DNA of 64,000 nt from Plantago ovata. Taxonomy: Eukaryota > Streptophyta > Magnoliopsida > Lamiales > Plantaginaceae. The DNA lies in NCBI GenBank assembly GCA_028274465.1, contig CM051456.1, positions 94,350,753 to 94,414,752 of the forward strand, in the 5' to 3' direction. How positions within the stretch are numbered: position 1 is the first letter of the stretch; every line of letters starts with the position of its first letter. This document shows, piece after piece, positions 9,712 through 20,290 of the stretch. Below the pieces are notes generated by a model. It made no database searches. It saw only the letters and a list, made by a program, of their open reading frames with translations, and was not told where the DNA came from. Made by a program: the position numbers and the translations under genes.

Positions 9712-11371
9712 CTTGATGAGTTACTTGTTCAGCAACCATATTTTCAGCAGCATCAACAAGTGCCGCTCTTTGCAGATCATCAGCAATGTCACTTGCTGGT
9801 TCCATAGTTGGATCATTTGGAATATCTACAATGTAGATATCTGGGACTTGGGCAGGAATTTCATTTCCACTGCCTTGTGGTCTATTCTCAGTAGAGTTAT
9901 CAACATTAAGTTGATTGTTGAAGGCTTCCGCAAACACTTCAACATTGTTAACATATGCTTCAGTAATTACTTCAGCAACATCTACTGGCAAATGCGTTTC
10001 AGCATTTGTCTGCGTTTCAGCATTTGTCTGGGAATTGACTGAGGAGTCTTGGACATTAGGGACTGACAGAGAAGCCAGTGTCTTCTTTCTTTTGTTGCTT
10101 GTCCGTTTCCTCTTAGGTACGGGATTTGCTGATGACGCTGCAATCTGAGTGTCATCATCAGCTTTCCTCTTTTTCTTTTTAGATTTCTCCAGTTTCCCAG
10201 AGTCATCTATTGTTGGCTTTTCAGCAACAGGTGTTGTACACGTACCTTGTTGATTTTCTACAACAGTTTCATTTGTGTTACCACCATCCACAACAGTTTC
10301 ATCTCTAAGTTGCTGAGTGGTAACATCTGCAGCTGTTGTATACCTTTCTTGCTGGCTTGTGCTGACAACATTTGCAGTTGTTGTCTTCTTAGTTTTCTTT
10401 CCAGCAATCTTAGGTACATTCTGCTTGTAGAAAGATCTTCCCACATTGCACACAGATTTCTTGATTGGCAATGGGTTTCTTAGCTGAATCCTGAAATGTT
10501 CAAGGATATAGCATATCTTGATTCCATACATAACTGGAAAGGAAGGTGAGACCTTGTTGTCTTCTACCTTTACCTTGAACTTAGTGACACAATCAACAAG
10601 CCTGTTGAAAATGTCCTTAGCCCAGTTAAGTTCCGATTTATTTTCATAGATATGCATCAGCAGTGGCCATCTTCTCAGACCTACTTGGTCAATTCCTCCA
10701 ACTTGGGAGTCAAGAACTTTTATCAGTAGCAGAGCTACTAGACCAAGTGAATGGCAGAGATGCTTTCTCTTAATGTGCTTTGTCCAAGTCACGGGAGCTA
10801 TCTCGCCTTTCTTCATTTTTGCATTTCTGACGTCACTGTAGAAAGCTTCTATTTCTTCGTCAGTAGCAGTGACGTCATCTTCAGTTCCAGTGGTTGGAAT
10901 CTGAAAGATTTCCGCTAAATCAGTCCATTTCAGGACGATTTGCGTGTTCTGAACATAGGTAAGGATCACTTTTTCAGTGATTCCATTACTGTCTGTAAGG
11001 GACTGGATTTCTGCATTGTTGTAGAATTCCATTGTATCAATCATACTCACTTGCTTAGTGCGAGCAGAGATAAAGTTCATGAGGCCTTGCTGCTTGATGA
11101 ACTCAAGCGCCTCTTCATTTTGGTCATCAAGTTCTTGTTCATAAAAGTACCTAATGTACTTTTCTTTTGCAAACCCTCCCCATTGCATCAACATGTCACA
11201 CTTTGCAGTGTCAAGATATGACGGAGGCATAGGTTTTGCAGTGATTCAGTCATTTTTCAACACAACTTTCGTTGTGTCTGTGGCCAGAGTAGTCACCGGA
11301 GCAGTGCGTGTTTCAGCACTATCAACCTTTGACGATTTTGAGGACTTAGATAACTGTCTCTTGGGAGCCAT
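9692..11371 (-). pseudogene. N-terminal segment of M third ORF
   Basis: About 560 codons. After the TGA at codon 42 the frame restarts at MPPSYLDTAK (11230). The region up to about residue 260 has regular hydrophobic patterning (MQWGGFAKEKYIRYFYEQE, LLIKVLDSQVGG, WPLLMHIYENK) and looks like a globular domain of the kind often annotated in plants as a putative transposon or envelope-like protein. Two basic clusters, KKKKRK (about residue 351 of the 512-residue segment) and PKRKRTSNKRKK (about 371-383), look like nuclear signals. A frameshift at about 9692-9711 passes the frame to the next segment. Confidence 0.65.
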
Positions 11372-12068
11372 TTCTTATATAGAGCAAGAAAGAGTGTACG
11401 AAAAGAGATAGTTTGCTTTTTGACCGGAGGTACAGTAGATTCAGGCTAGAATTTGCAGAGAAAGGAAATGTGAGTTAAAGAATTTTGTCATTTCTCTAAC
11501 TCCTTCTTTATATAGTGTCTCTGGTGTGTGAGAAACTCAATCGATTTGAGCTCTCAGCAAGGGTAAAACAGAGAAACACTGGAGTTAGTGGAGCCTTTGC
11601 ATTGAATGCGTAGTGGCCCACTAACTAAAACCGTCAAAGCACTCTCTCTCTTTGTTTTGTTAGCCGTTAGATTAGTAACTCCTTTTAATCAATGGCCACG
11701 ATTGAATTTCATGTCATGATTATTGCGAGTTTATCTATGCCAGCTTAACGTCACAAATTGATTTTACCGAGTAATAAGGGATAGATTGCTTGCTGAAATA
11801 GACAAGAATCTTTTCAGCGAGTTTGAATTAACAATCTAGATACTTGCTGAAAGTTCCCCCTTACTTAGATATCTCATATTTTCTTTAAGTTTAAAAGATA
11901 TTTCTGATTTCCCGTATCAGTAAGTTCTTTTGTACTTGAGACATCCTTTGGTAAAACCTGAGAGATGAGTTTTGCTCTTTTTCTGAGTTCCCGTCTCAGA
12001 AAATTCCTTTGATACTTGAATACCTGTTTCAGTATCTTTTGATTGTCTGAGTACCCGTCTCAGCAGTC
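10050..12068. repeat. Duplicated block, copy 1 (left of assembly gap)
   Basis: It is matched over its whole length by 12169-14168, from tggacattagggactgacag to gtctgagtacccgtctcagc. The match ends at the gap edge. See the copy 2 entry. Confidence 0.9.
11372..12068. other. Non-coding spacer between third ORF and pol of M (copy 1)
   Basis: About 700 bp without an ORF, lying upstream of the third ORF on the coding strand. It contains tctctctcttt and TTGCTGA-type motifs. Repeated as 13484-14168. It could hold a promoter or leader for the third ORF; a TATA-like tatatagtgtc lies near 11511, but its orientation is unclear. Confidence 0.45.
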
Positions 12069-12168
12069 NNNNNNNNNNNNNNNNNNNNNNNNNNNNNNNN
12101 NNNNNNNNNNNNNNNNNNNNNNNNNNNNNNNNNNNNNNNNNNNNNNNNNNNNNNNNNNNNNNNNNNNN
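12069..12168. other. Assembly gap (100 N)
   Basis: Exactly 100 N, the usual placeholder for a gap of unknown size. It is flanked by the two duplicated blocks. Confidence 0.99.
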
Positions 12169-14168
12169 TGGACATTAGGGACTGACAGGAAGCAGTGTCT
12201 TTGCTTTTGTTGCGTGTCCGTTTCCTCTTAGGTACGGGATTTGCTGATGACGCTGCAGTCTGAGTGTCATCATCAGCTTCCCTCTTTTTCTTTTTAGATT
12301 TCTCCAGTTTCCCAGAGTCATCTATTGTTGCTTTTCAGCAACAGGTGTTGTACACGTACCTTGTTGATTTTCTACAGCAGTTTCATTTGTGTTACCACCT
12401 CCACAGCAGTTTCATCTCTAAGTTGCTGAGTGGTAACATCTGCAGCTGTTGTATCCTTTCTTGCTGGCTTGTGCTGACAACATTGCAGTGTTGTCTTCTT
12501 ATTTTCTTTTCCAGCAATCTTAGGTACATTCTGCTTGTAGAAAGATCTTCCCACATTGCACACAGATTTCTTGATTGGCAATGGGTTTCTTACTTATCGA
12601 ATCTGAAGTTCAAGGATATAGCATATCTTGATTCCATACATAACTGGAAAGGAAGGTGAGACCTTGTTGTCTTCTACCTTTACCTTAAACTTAGTAACAC
12701 AATCAACAAGCCTGTTGAAAATGTACTTAGCCCAGTTAAGTTCCGATTTATTTTCATAGATATGCATCAGCAATGGCCATCTTCTCAGGCCTACTTGGTC
12801 AATTCCTCCAACTTGGGAGTCAAGAACTTTTATCAGTAGCAGAGCTACTAGACCAAGTGAATGGCAGAGATGCTTTCTCTTAACGTGCTTTGTCCAAGTC
12901 ACGGGAGCTATCTCGCCTTTCTTCATTTTGCATTTCTGACGTCACTGTAGAAAGCTTCAATTTCTTCGTCAGTAGCAGTGACGTCATCTTCAGTTCCAGT
13001 GGTTGGAATCTGAAAAATCTCCGCTAAATCAGTCCATTTCAGGACGATTTGCGTGTTCTGAACATAGTAAGGATCACTTTTTCAGTGACTCCATTACTGT
13101 CTGTAAGGGACTGGATTTCTGCATTGTTGTAGAATTCCATGTATCAATCATGCTCACTTGCTTAGTGCGAGCAGAGATAAAGTTCATGAGGCCTTGCTGC
13201 TTGATGAACTCAAGCGCCTCTTCATTTTGGTCATCAAGTTCTTGTTCATAAAAGTACCTAATGTACTTTTCTTTTGCAAACCCTCCCCATTGCATCAACA
13301 TCTCACACTTTGCAGTGTCAAGATATGACGGAGGCATAGGTTTTACAGTGATTCGGTCGTTTTTCAACACAACTTTCGTTGTGTCTGTGGCCAGAGTAGT
13401 CACCGGAGCAGTGCGTGTTTCAGCACTGTCAACCTTTGACGATTTGAGGACTTAGATAACTGTCTCTTGGGAGCCATTTCTTATATAGAGCAAGAAATTG
13501 TACGAAAAGAGATAGTTTGCTTTTTGACCGGAGGTACAGTAGATTCAGGCTAGAATTTGCAGAGAAAGGAAATGTGAGTTAAAGAATTTTGTCATTTCTC
13601 TAACTCCTTCTTTATATAGTGTCTCTGGTGTGTGAGAAACTCAATCGATTTGAGCTCTCAGCAAGGGTAAAACAGAGAAACACTGGAGTTAGTGGAGCCT
13701 TTGCATTGAATGCGTAGTGGCCCACTAACTAAAACCGTCAAAGCACTCTCTCTCTTTGTTTTGTTAGCCGTTAGATTAGTAACTCCTTTTAATCAATGGC
13801 CACGATTGAATTTCATGTCATGATTATTGCGAGTTTATCTATGCCAGCTTAACGTCACAAATTGATTTTACCGAGTAATAAGGGATAGATTGCTTGCTGA
13901 AATAGACAAGAATCTTTTCAGCGAGTTTGAATTAACAATCTAGATACTTGCTGAAAGTTCCCCCTTACTTAGATATCTCATATTTTCTTTAAGTTTAAAA
14001 GATATTTCTGATTTCCCGTATCAGTAAGTTCTTTTGTACTTGAGACATCCTTTGGTAAAACCTGAGAGATGAGTTTTGCTCTTTTTCTGAGTTCCCGTCT
14101 CAGAAAATTCCTTTGATACTTGAATACCTGTTTCAGTATCTTTTGATTGTCTGAGTACCCGTCTCAGC
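12169..14168. repeat. Duplicated block, copy 2 (right of assembly gap)
   Basis: A second copy of 10050-12068. The first few hundred bases are rich in small indels relative to copy 1, as at the error-prone end of a contig; the rest is almost identical. Some differences look biological: copy 2 keeps aaaacgaccgaatc where copy 1 has aaaatgactgaatc. Most likely it is an assembly overlap or two haplotypes placed side by side, not a real tandem duplication. Confidence 0.85.
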
Positions 14169-14382
14169 AGTCCATAATTTGTTTCTCTTACTGAGTGCCT
14201 GACTCAGCAAGTGGTCAAGTTTCCTAACAATACCCGTTTTGAAGGAATTACTTGCTGAATGCCTATTTCAGCAATCACGTAGTGACTTATCATTTCTTAG
14301 AAGAAATCAGTGACTTGGTCTTTTGGACAGGAATACTTTGGCTTGCTGAATACCTGTTTCAGCATTCTGCCAAGTGTATCCT

Positions 14383-15156
14383 TTATTGAGGTAGTTCAAT
14401 CAATCCAAGGTTATACCTTAGCATTGCGAACCTATTATCCGGTAGGGGCTTGGTAAAGATATCAGCAAGCTGATCTTCAGTGCCTACTTTCACAACCTCA
14501 ATATCACCTTTTTCCACATGATCTCTAATGAAATGATGTCTAATATCAATGTGCTTGGTCCTAGAGTGAAACTTAGGATTTTGCGTAATTGCAATAGCAC
14601 TTGTATTATCACAAAAGATTGGTGTTTTCTTTGCAGAAATACCATAATCTCTTAATTGTTGCTGAATCCATAGGATTTGAGCTGTGCAACAACCAGCTGC
14701 AATGTATTCAGATTCAGTAGATGAATTGGCGACACAAGTTTGCTTCTTGCTGAACCATGATATTAATCTAGTACCCAAAAACTGACAAGTTCCAGAGGTA
14801 CTTTTTCTATCAAGAGTTGATCCACCATGATCAGCATCAGAATAGCCAACCAATTCAAGTCCAGAATCTTTAGGATACCATAATCCAACATTGACTGTAC
14901 CTTTAACATATTTCAGTATCTTGATTGCCTTTTTGTAGTGTGATTCTCTTGGATCAGATTGGAATCTTGCACACACACAAACAACATACTGAATGTCAGG
15001 TCTACTTGCTGTTAAATACAACAAGGAACCAATGAGCTTCCTATACTTGTGTTCTTCAACACTTTTGTCCTCTTTAGTATAGCCCCATTTGGTGCCAACA
15101 CTCATAGGGATCTTTTCAGGTTTTTCATCCTCTTTGATCCTAAACTTTATGAGCAT
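14383..15156 (-). pseudogene. RNase H segment of M pol
   Basis: Copia-type RNase H, which would degrade the RNA strand of the RNA-DNA hybrid during reverse transcription. Visible motifs are the first catalytic Asp in YSDADHGGS, the Glu in STESEYIAA, the Asp in IFCDNTSAI, and a downstream TKHIDIRHHFIRD block followed by ADIFTKPLP. It ends with TAA at 14383. A frameshift and short deletion (about 15207-15230, after MSMMGKLNYFLG) separate it from RT. Confidence 0.88.
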
Positions 15157-15331
15157 TTCTTTCGCATACTTTGCTTGATTTATGAATATTCCATCTTTGA
15201 ACCTAGGAAATAATTCAATTTTCCCATCATACTCATTTCAAACTTATTTGTCATGAGTTTGGCAAAATCATCACAAAGTTGCTTGTCCTTAGATCCAAAA
15301 ATTATGTCATCCACATAAATTTGAACTAAGA
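15157..15331 (-). pseudogene. Frameshifted end of M reverse transcriptase, with YVDD box
   Basis: The catalytic QIYVDDIIFGS motif is present (YVDD at 15306-15317) but out of frame with the upstream RT after a single-base shift near 15325-15335. A second shift near 15215 removes about five residues after FLG. The active-site residues are intact, so decay is recent. Confidence 0.8.
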
Positions 15332-17053
15332 TTATTTACCATCATGGTTCATGGTAAATAATGTTTTGTCAACTTCACCTTTCTTGAAACCATTTTCCAG
15401 CAAGAACTTAGCCAAGGTATCATACCATGCTCTTGGTGCTTGCTTTAGACCATATACAGCTTTCTGAAGCTTATATACCATCTTGGTTTCTGAGGAGAGT
15501 TCAAAGCCAGGGGGTTGTTCTAGGTAGACTTCTTCAGCAAGTTCACCATTTAAGAATGCACTTTTAACGTCCACTTGGTAAACAATGAAGTCATTGTGAG
15601 CAGCAAAGGCCAAGAAAAGCCTAATTGCATCCAATCTTGCAACTGGAGCATAAGACTCATCATAGTCCAATCCTTCAGTCTGACAGTAACCTGGAGCAAC
15701 TAAGCGTGCTTTATTTCTTGTTACTTCACCAGACTCGCTCAGCTTGTTTCTGAACACCCACTTTGTACCAATAGCTTTCTTATCTTCAGCAAGTGGCACA
15801 AGTTTCCAGACTTTGTTCCTTTTAAATTGATCCAATTCTTCTTGCATTGCCTTTATCCATTCAGAATGCTTCAAAGCTTCTTCTATGGTTTTAGGTTCAA
15901 TTTCTGAAACAAAGCAAGAGAATAATGATTCTACTTCTACGACAGCTGCTTCTTCAACAAGTCCTTGAGTAGCTTTGGATCTAGTCACTTGGCGTTTATT
16001 GATATCGCCAATCATATCCGTAGAGGGATGATCTCTAATCCATTTATTAACAGGTTTCCTGTTTGTTGGATCAGGATATGTTTGCTCATCAGCATGTGAC
16101 TCTTCAGTATGTACTTGTTCAGTACTACTGGGAATTTGTGTCTCTGCTGAGATTTGTTCGTCAGCAACTGCTTGTTCAGCATTGCTGGATTGAGGTATTT
16201 CATCAGCAGGCACTGGAGATTGCGTAATTTCAGCAACTTCCGGAGCAACCGCATCTTTTGCTGGAAATTCTTTGTCGTGAACTATTTTTATCTTGTCATG
16301 ACTTGGGGGAGGAGAGTCATTGTCAGAATCATCATTTAGTTCAATTGACTTGATTTGCCTAGCATCAGATTCAGTTCTTTGCTCGTGTATGATTAGCTTT
16401 TTCATACATTCTGATATTTCTTCTTCAGCAGGCACACCTTGTGACTTTTCGTAGAATACAACATGCACAGATTCTTCAATCTTTTGTGCCTTTTTGTTGT
16501 AAACTCTATAAGCTTTACTGTGCAAGGAGTAGCCAAGAAATATCGCTTCGTCTGCCTTTGGTTGAAATGTTCTAAGGTATTCTCTACCATTGTTAAGAAC
16601 GAAACACTTGCAACCAAATACTCTTAGATGAGTGATGTTAGGAGGTCTTCCAACAAACAATTCATAAGGAGTTTTGTTGTATTCCTTAGTAATCAGACAT
16701 CTATTTTGAGTATAGCAGGCGGTATTAATCGCTTCAACCCAATAAGCCTCACTTATTTCAGTGTCAGCAAGCATTGTTCTTGCGGCTTCTTTCAGGGTGC
16801 GATTCTTCCGTTCAGCAACACCATTTTGTTGTGGTGTTCTTACTGAGGATAACTGATGTTGAATACCTTTTAAGGTACAATATTCAGTTATGTACTGGTT
16901 TACAAACTCAGTACCATGGTCTGTCCTTATGACTTTAACCTTGTCATTTTTCATGACTTCAAGCTTATTCAGCAAGTTAGGTATTTCAGTCTTGGTTTCA
17001 GATTTGTGCTTGATGAATACTACCCAAGTGAATCTTGAATAGTCATCTACCAC
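15332..17053 (-). pseudogene. Integrase core and N-terminal reverse transcriptase of M pol
   Basis: 573 residues. The integrase catalytic triad is readable: Asp in [11 protein letters not shown], Asp in [11 protein letters not shown], Glu in [12 protein letters not shown]. The copia integrase C-terminal LRVFGCKCF and IFLGYS motifs follow. After a variable acidic linker comes [46 protein letters not shown], and [11 protein letters not shown]. The frame ends at MNHDGK just before the YVDD box. Confidence 0.9.
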
Positions 17054-17086
17054 GACTAGACCATACTTCTTACCAGCATAGCTTGT

Positions 17087-17752
17087 TCAAGAAGATTCAA
17101 ACAAGTCCATGTGCAAGAGTTGTAAAGGTTTTGTAGTTGACGGTACTGCCTTGTTCTTCAAAGAAGATTTGGTTTGCTTTCCTTGCTGACATGCATTGCA
17201 AACACCATCCTTCTTAAAAGTAACCCTAGGTAATCCAACTACAAGTGCCTTTTTAGACAGCTTATTCAGCGTCTTGAAGTTTAGATGACTTGTTCGTTTA
17301 TGCCATAACCATGCTTTTTCAGCAAGGCAATCATGATCTGAGACAAGGCATTTTTCAACGTTTGCTGAAGACCAATCAACGGTGTACAAGCCTCCTGATC
17401 TTCTTGCAATCATTATAACCTTTTTAGTCTCAAAATCTACAAGTTTACATTCATCACTTTTCATTTCGATGAAGTATCCTTTGTCAGCAAATTGACTCAT
17501 GCTGAAAAGGTTAAACTTAAGATTTTTGACATAAAGAACACCAGAAATGGTTATGCATCCTAACTTCACATCACCATAGCCTTTTGTAGATCCGGAGCCT
17601 CCACCAGCAAACCTTATTGTTGGACCTTTAGACCACCGTCTATAGTTTATAAGGTTATTCTTGTTGCCCGTCATGTGCTTTCCACAACCACTATCAAAGT
17701 GCCAGATTGCATCGTTTGTCTCCGTGGCTGCAGTCTGCACAATCAAGAGCAA
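17087..17752 (-). pseudogene. Protease and integrase zinc-binding segment of M pol
   Basis: Copia retropepsin with the catalytic DSG in WHFDSGCGKHMTGN. The GAG-pre-integrase HHCC zinc-binding region follows, with H and H in WHKRTSHLNF and the two Cys in CNACQQGK. The stop at 17087-17089 is TGA. The same frame continues [19 protein letters not shown] into integrase, so this is one nonsense mutation, probably from CGA. Confidence 0.88.
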
Positions 17753-17757
17753 ACAAG

Positions 17758-18372
17758 TTAATTATCCAATGATGGATGTCCATTAACATGTTCAAGAATG
17801 CGTCCAGTGGAAACCCAAGTCTGAAGTTTTTCAACTTTGACTTGTTTTCTACTTGCTGTGAAACTAGGAGGTTTTGAGCTGAAAGACTTTTGACTCGTGC
17901 TGGTCAAATCCACTTTCTGATGTGGTGTCTTGCTCTGTTGACCTTTTTGCTGAACATACTTTTCAGTAAGTTCTTTTCTAGCAAGGTTCCTTCTAGTCCT
18001 AGCATTAGGAGTCTTTTCAGAACTCTTAGGCTTGGTTTTCTTCATCTCTTTGAAGTATCTTTGCTGACTTTGCTTATACTCATGAAAGAGTTGACTTTGC
18101 TTGGTTTTGAAACCGAGTCCACTCTTTGGAGAATGTTGAGCTTTAGCTTCAGCAACCTTACTTGATTCAGGTTTTTCAGCAAAGGACTTCTGATTACTTT
18201 TAGTAATCTTGCCTTTAGTCTTAACAACTTGCTTTCCAGCAACTTGTTTGGCGGAATGCTTCACAGCATTCTTCTTCTTTCCAGTTTGCTTTTCAGCAAC
18301 CTGTTTTTCTTTTAAAGTCTTGTTACTTTGAGTAGCAACAGCGGGCTTTATGGTCATAGGTATTTGATTTCA
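17758..18372 (-). pseudogene. Basic gag-pol linker of M
   Basis: 199 residues, very rich in K, Q, A and S (KQVAEKQTGKKKNAVKHSAK). It is in the same frame as gag and separated from it only by TGA at 18370-18372. A shift near 17755 leads to protease. The segment may be part of nucleocapsid or a spacer. Confidence 0.7.
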
Positions 18373-20178
18373 TGTTTCAGCAACCTTAGTTTGACCAAAC
18401 TGATAGATTACTGGAGGACTACTATCAGTAGCACGTACAAAGGAGATAGGTGATTTATCTTTTCTCAAGATTTCTACATTATCACCTTTACACGTTGCTC
18501 CTAAACCTTCTTTCTGAGATGGATCTATCAAATAAGAGTTTAGTTCAGTCAGCGTATTACTTGCTTCCACGTAGGATTTGAAATTGACTTTCATCTTTTT
18601 CATTTCTTGGATTTCAGCAAGTAACTTTAGAATTGAGGACTGATACTCTTCCAATTCTAATGCCATTTGAGAATTTTTCTCTGCAGCCTCAGCAATCAAC
18701 TTCTTAAGACGCCTTATTTCAGCATCTTTTTCTTCTGTCTCTTCCTTCAGCAAAACGTACTTTTCAGTAGTCTGCTTGGTCAGAGTTTCAGCAAGTTGTA
18801 GTCTCTCTTGCTGTTTGCTGAGAGTATTCTCAAATCTTTCGATTTCTCCTTGATTCTTGTCAAGGTCAATCTCGTCTTCACTTTCTGAGTCTGAGTCAGA
18901 GGTAGAGTTGTTTACCTGACCGGCCATGAGGCAGAATTCGTAGTTAGACACATCTGGATAAGCTTCCATAGCTATTCCACAAACTTCCTTGCCAATCTCC
19001 ACATCTAGAGTGGCTTCTTCATCGTCGGTGTCTGAACTTTCATCCTCACTGTCTTCGGAGCTAGTATCAATGCACAATGCATCGATTTTTGCTTGAAGCT
19101 TCTTCTTTTCTTCAGCAATAAAAGCTCTTTTGAACTTCTTCTTCTTTTCAGCAGATTTGCCTTTCAGCAAAGGGCAATTAGCTTTGAAGTGTCCAGGCTT
19201 TTTGCAGTAAAAACATAGATCATTTGCAACTGCTGGCTCTTCTGATGAAGTAGCTTGCTGAGCTTGCTTGTTCAACAAGCTAGTATCATTCTTGTACTTA
19301 TGGTAGTTGTTACCAAGATGCTTTTTCAGCTTCTCTTTTGCTTTTCGCCTTTCAAGTTCCTTACTGATGAACTTCTTCATGTTTTTGACAAATAAAGCAT
19401 TTTCATCAGCAGGCTCTTTATCATTCTTCTTTTCAGAAGATGACGGCTTTGCAGCAAGAGCAATGTTTTGCGATTTTTCAGCAAACACATTTTCTCTTTG
19501 CTTTGTCTCATAATTGACAGTAGCAAGATGAGAGAACAACTCTGTTGGTGTAATGTCTGGCATTCCTTGATTATAATAGAAATTCTGAGTGTGGATCCAT
19601 TCTTGATTCAGACTTCTGATGATAGTTTTCACTTTCTCGGAATCTGAGTAGAGGTTTCCAACACCCAATGCTGCCATTTCACTAACAAGAGTTGTGAATC
19701 TGAAGTCCAAGTCTTCCAGTGACTCGTTTGCACCTTGCTTAAAGTTTTGAAACTTTAGCTTAAGTACTTCAAGTTTGTTTTCCTTGGTCTTGTCAGATCC
19801 AGCACAAAGATCTTGAACCATTTTCCAAGCTTCCTTTGCAGTCTTAGCACCCCACAGTTTGCACTGTATGGTATCAGGAGTCGATCTGATGATGATATTT
19901 CTTGCTTGGCCATCAAGACGGAATCTCTTAGCTTCGTCAGAAGTCCATTCCTCTCTTGGTTTTGGCACAACAGTATCTGATGGTTCGCCAAGGATGGTTT
20001 CCTTCCCAGCTTCAGTGGTCTTGTGAGGGAAACTCCTTTCAATCTTAGTGATCTTGATAGGTCCATCATTAATGACGGTTACCATCTCATCACTAATGGC
20101 CTCAAGATGTAGCATCATGTTGTTTCGCCATTTCTCGTAATTTTCCAGCTTCAGCAAGGGAGCATCTCCTAAAGACAT
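18370..20178 (-). pseudogene. gag of copia element M
   Basis: 602 residues starting MSLGDAPLLKLENYEKW, typical of copia/SIRE gag. The N-terminal half is the helical capsid-like gag-polypeptide. The nucleocapsid zinc knuckle CFYCKKPGHFKANC (C-x2-C-x4-H-x4-C) lies near 19180-19220. Downstream is an acidic block and a long coiled coil (about 18600-18850). The frame is intact over its length and ends in TGA. SIRE-type gag and pol usually share one frame, so the TGA is either decay or suppressible. Confidence 0.9.
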
Positions 20179-20276
20179 CCTGTCAGCAAAGTACTACCAA
20201 ACTGATCAAGTGAGAGTGATTTACGGAAAACACTTAAGGGGATCTAGGTTCAGTGCAGAAGGCTAAAGAACCTCCT

Positions 20277-20288
20277 GCTCTGATACCA
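20277..20288 (-). promoter_or_regulatory. Primer-binding site of M (tRNA-iMet)
   Basis: TGGTATCAGAGC on the minus strand, two bases inside the 5' LTR. It is complementary to the 3' end of plant initiator tRNA-Met, the usual minus-strand primer of copia elements. Confidence 0.95.
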
Positions 20289-20290
20289 CT

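Larger units (their letters stand above)
6296..11371 (-). pseudogene. Large third ORF of element M (post-pol, about 1,690 codons, broken)
   Basis: Reconstructed span of one reading frame downstream of pol, in the position of the env-like ORF of SIRE elements. ATG at 11371 (MAPKRQLSKSSKSSK) opens a frame interrupted by TGA at 11246-11248, 8321-8323 and 7412-7414. A segment of about 650 bp (roughly 9050-9700) is read in another frame between two compensating shifts. A folded-looking N-terminal part is followed by long acidic, Q/E/T-rich low-complexity stretches and a basic, coiled-coil-like C-terminal part. No signal peptide or membrane helix is evident, unlike an envelope protein. Several lysine/arginine clusters resemble nuclear localisation signals. 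Function unknown. The duplicate copy after the gap (12169-13480) has CGA where copy 1 has the first TGA. Confidence 0.7.

Noticed and set aside
6296-11371. Five separate accessory genes in M
   Set aside because: Four of the five segments share one frame separated by single TGA codons. The fifth overlaps both neighbours in a shifted frame. One broken ORF explains all.
12169-14168. A true tandem duplication of the third ORF in M
   Set aside because: It ends exactly at a 100-N placeholder and copy 2 has contig-end-like indels; artefact is more likely.
20277-20288. tRNA-like sequences next to LTRs
   Set aside because: These are primer-binding sites of 12-18 bases. No cloverleaf or full tRNA gene was recognised anywhere in the window.
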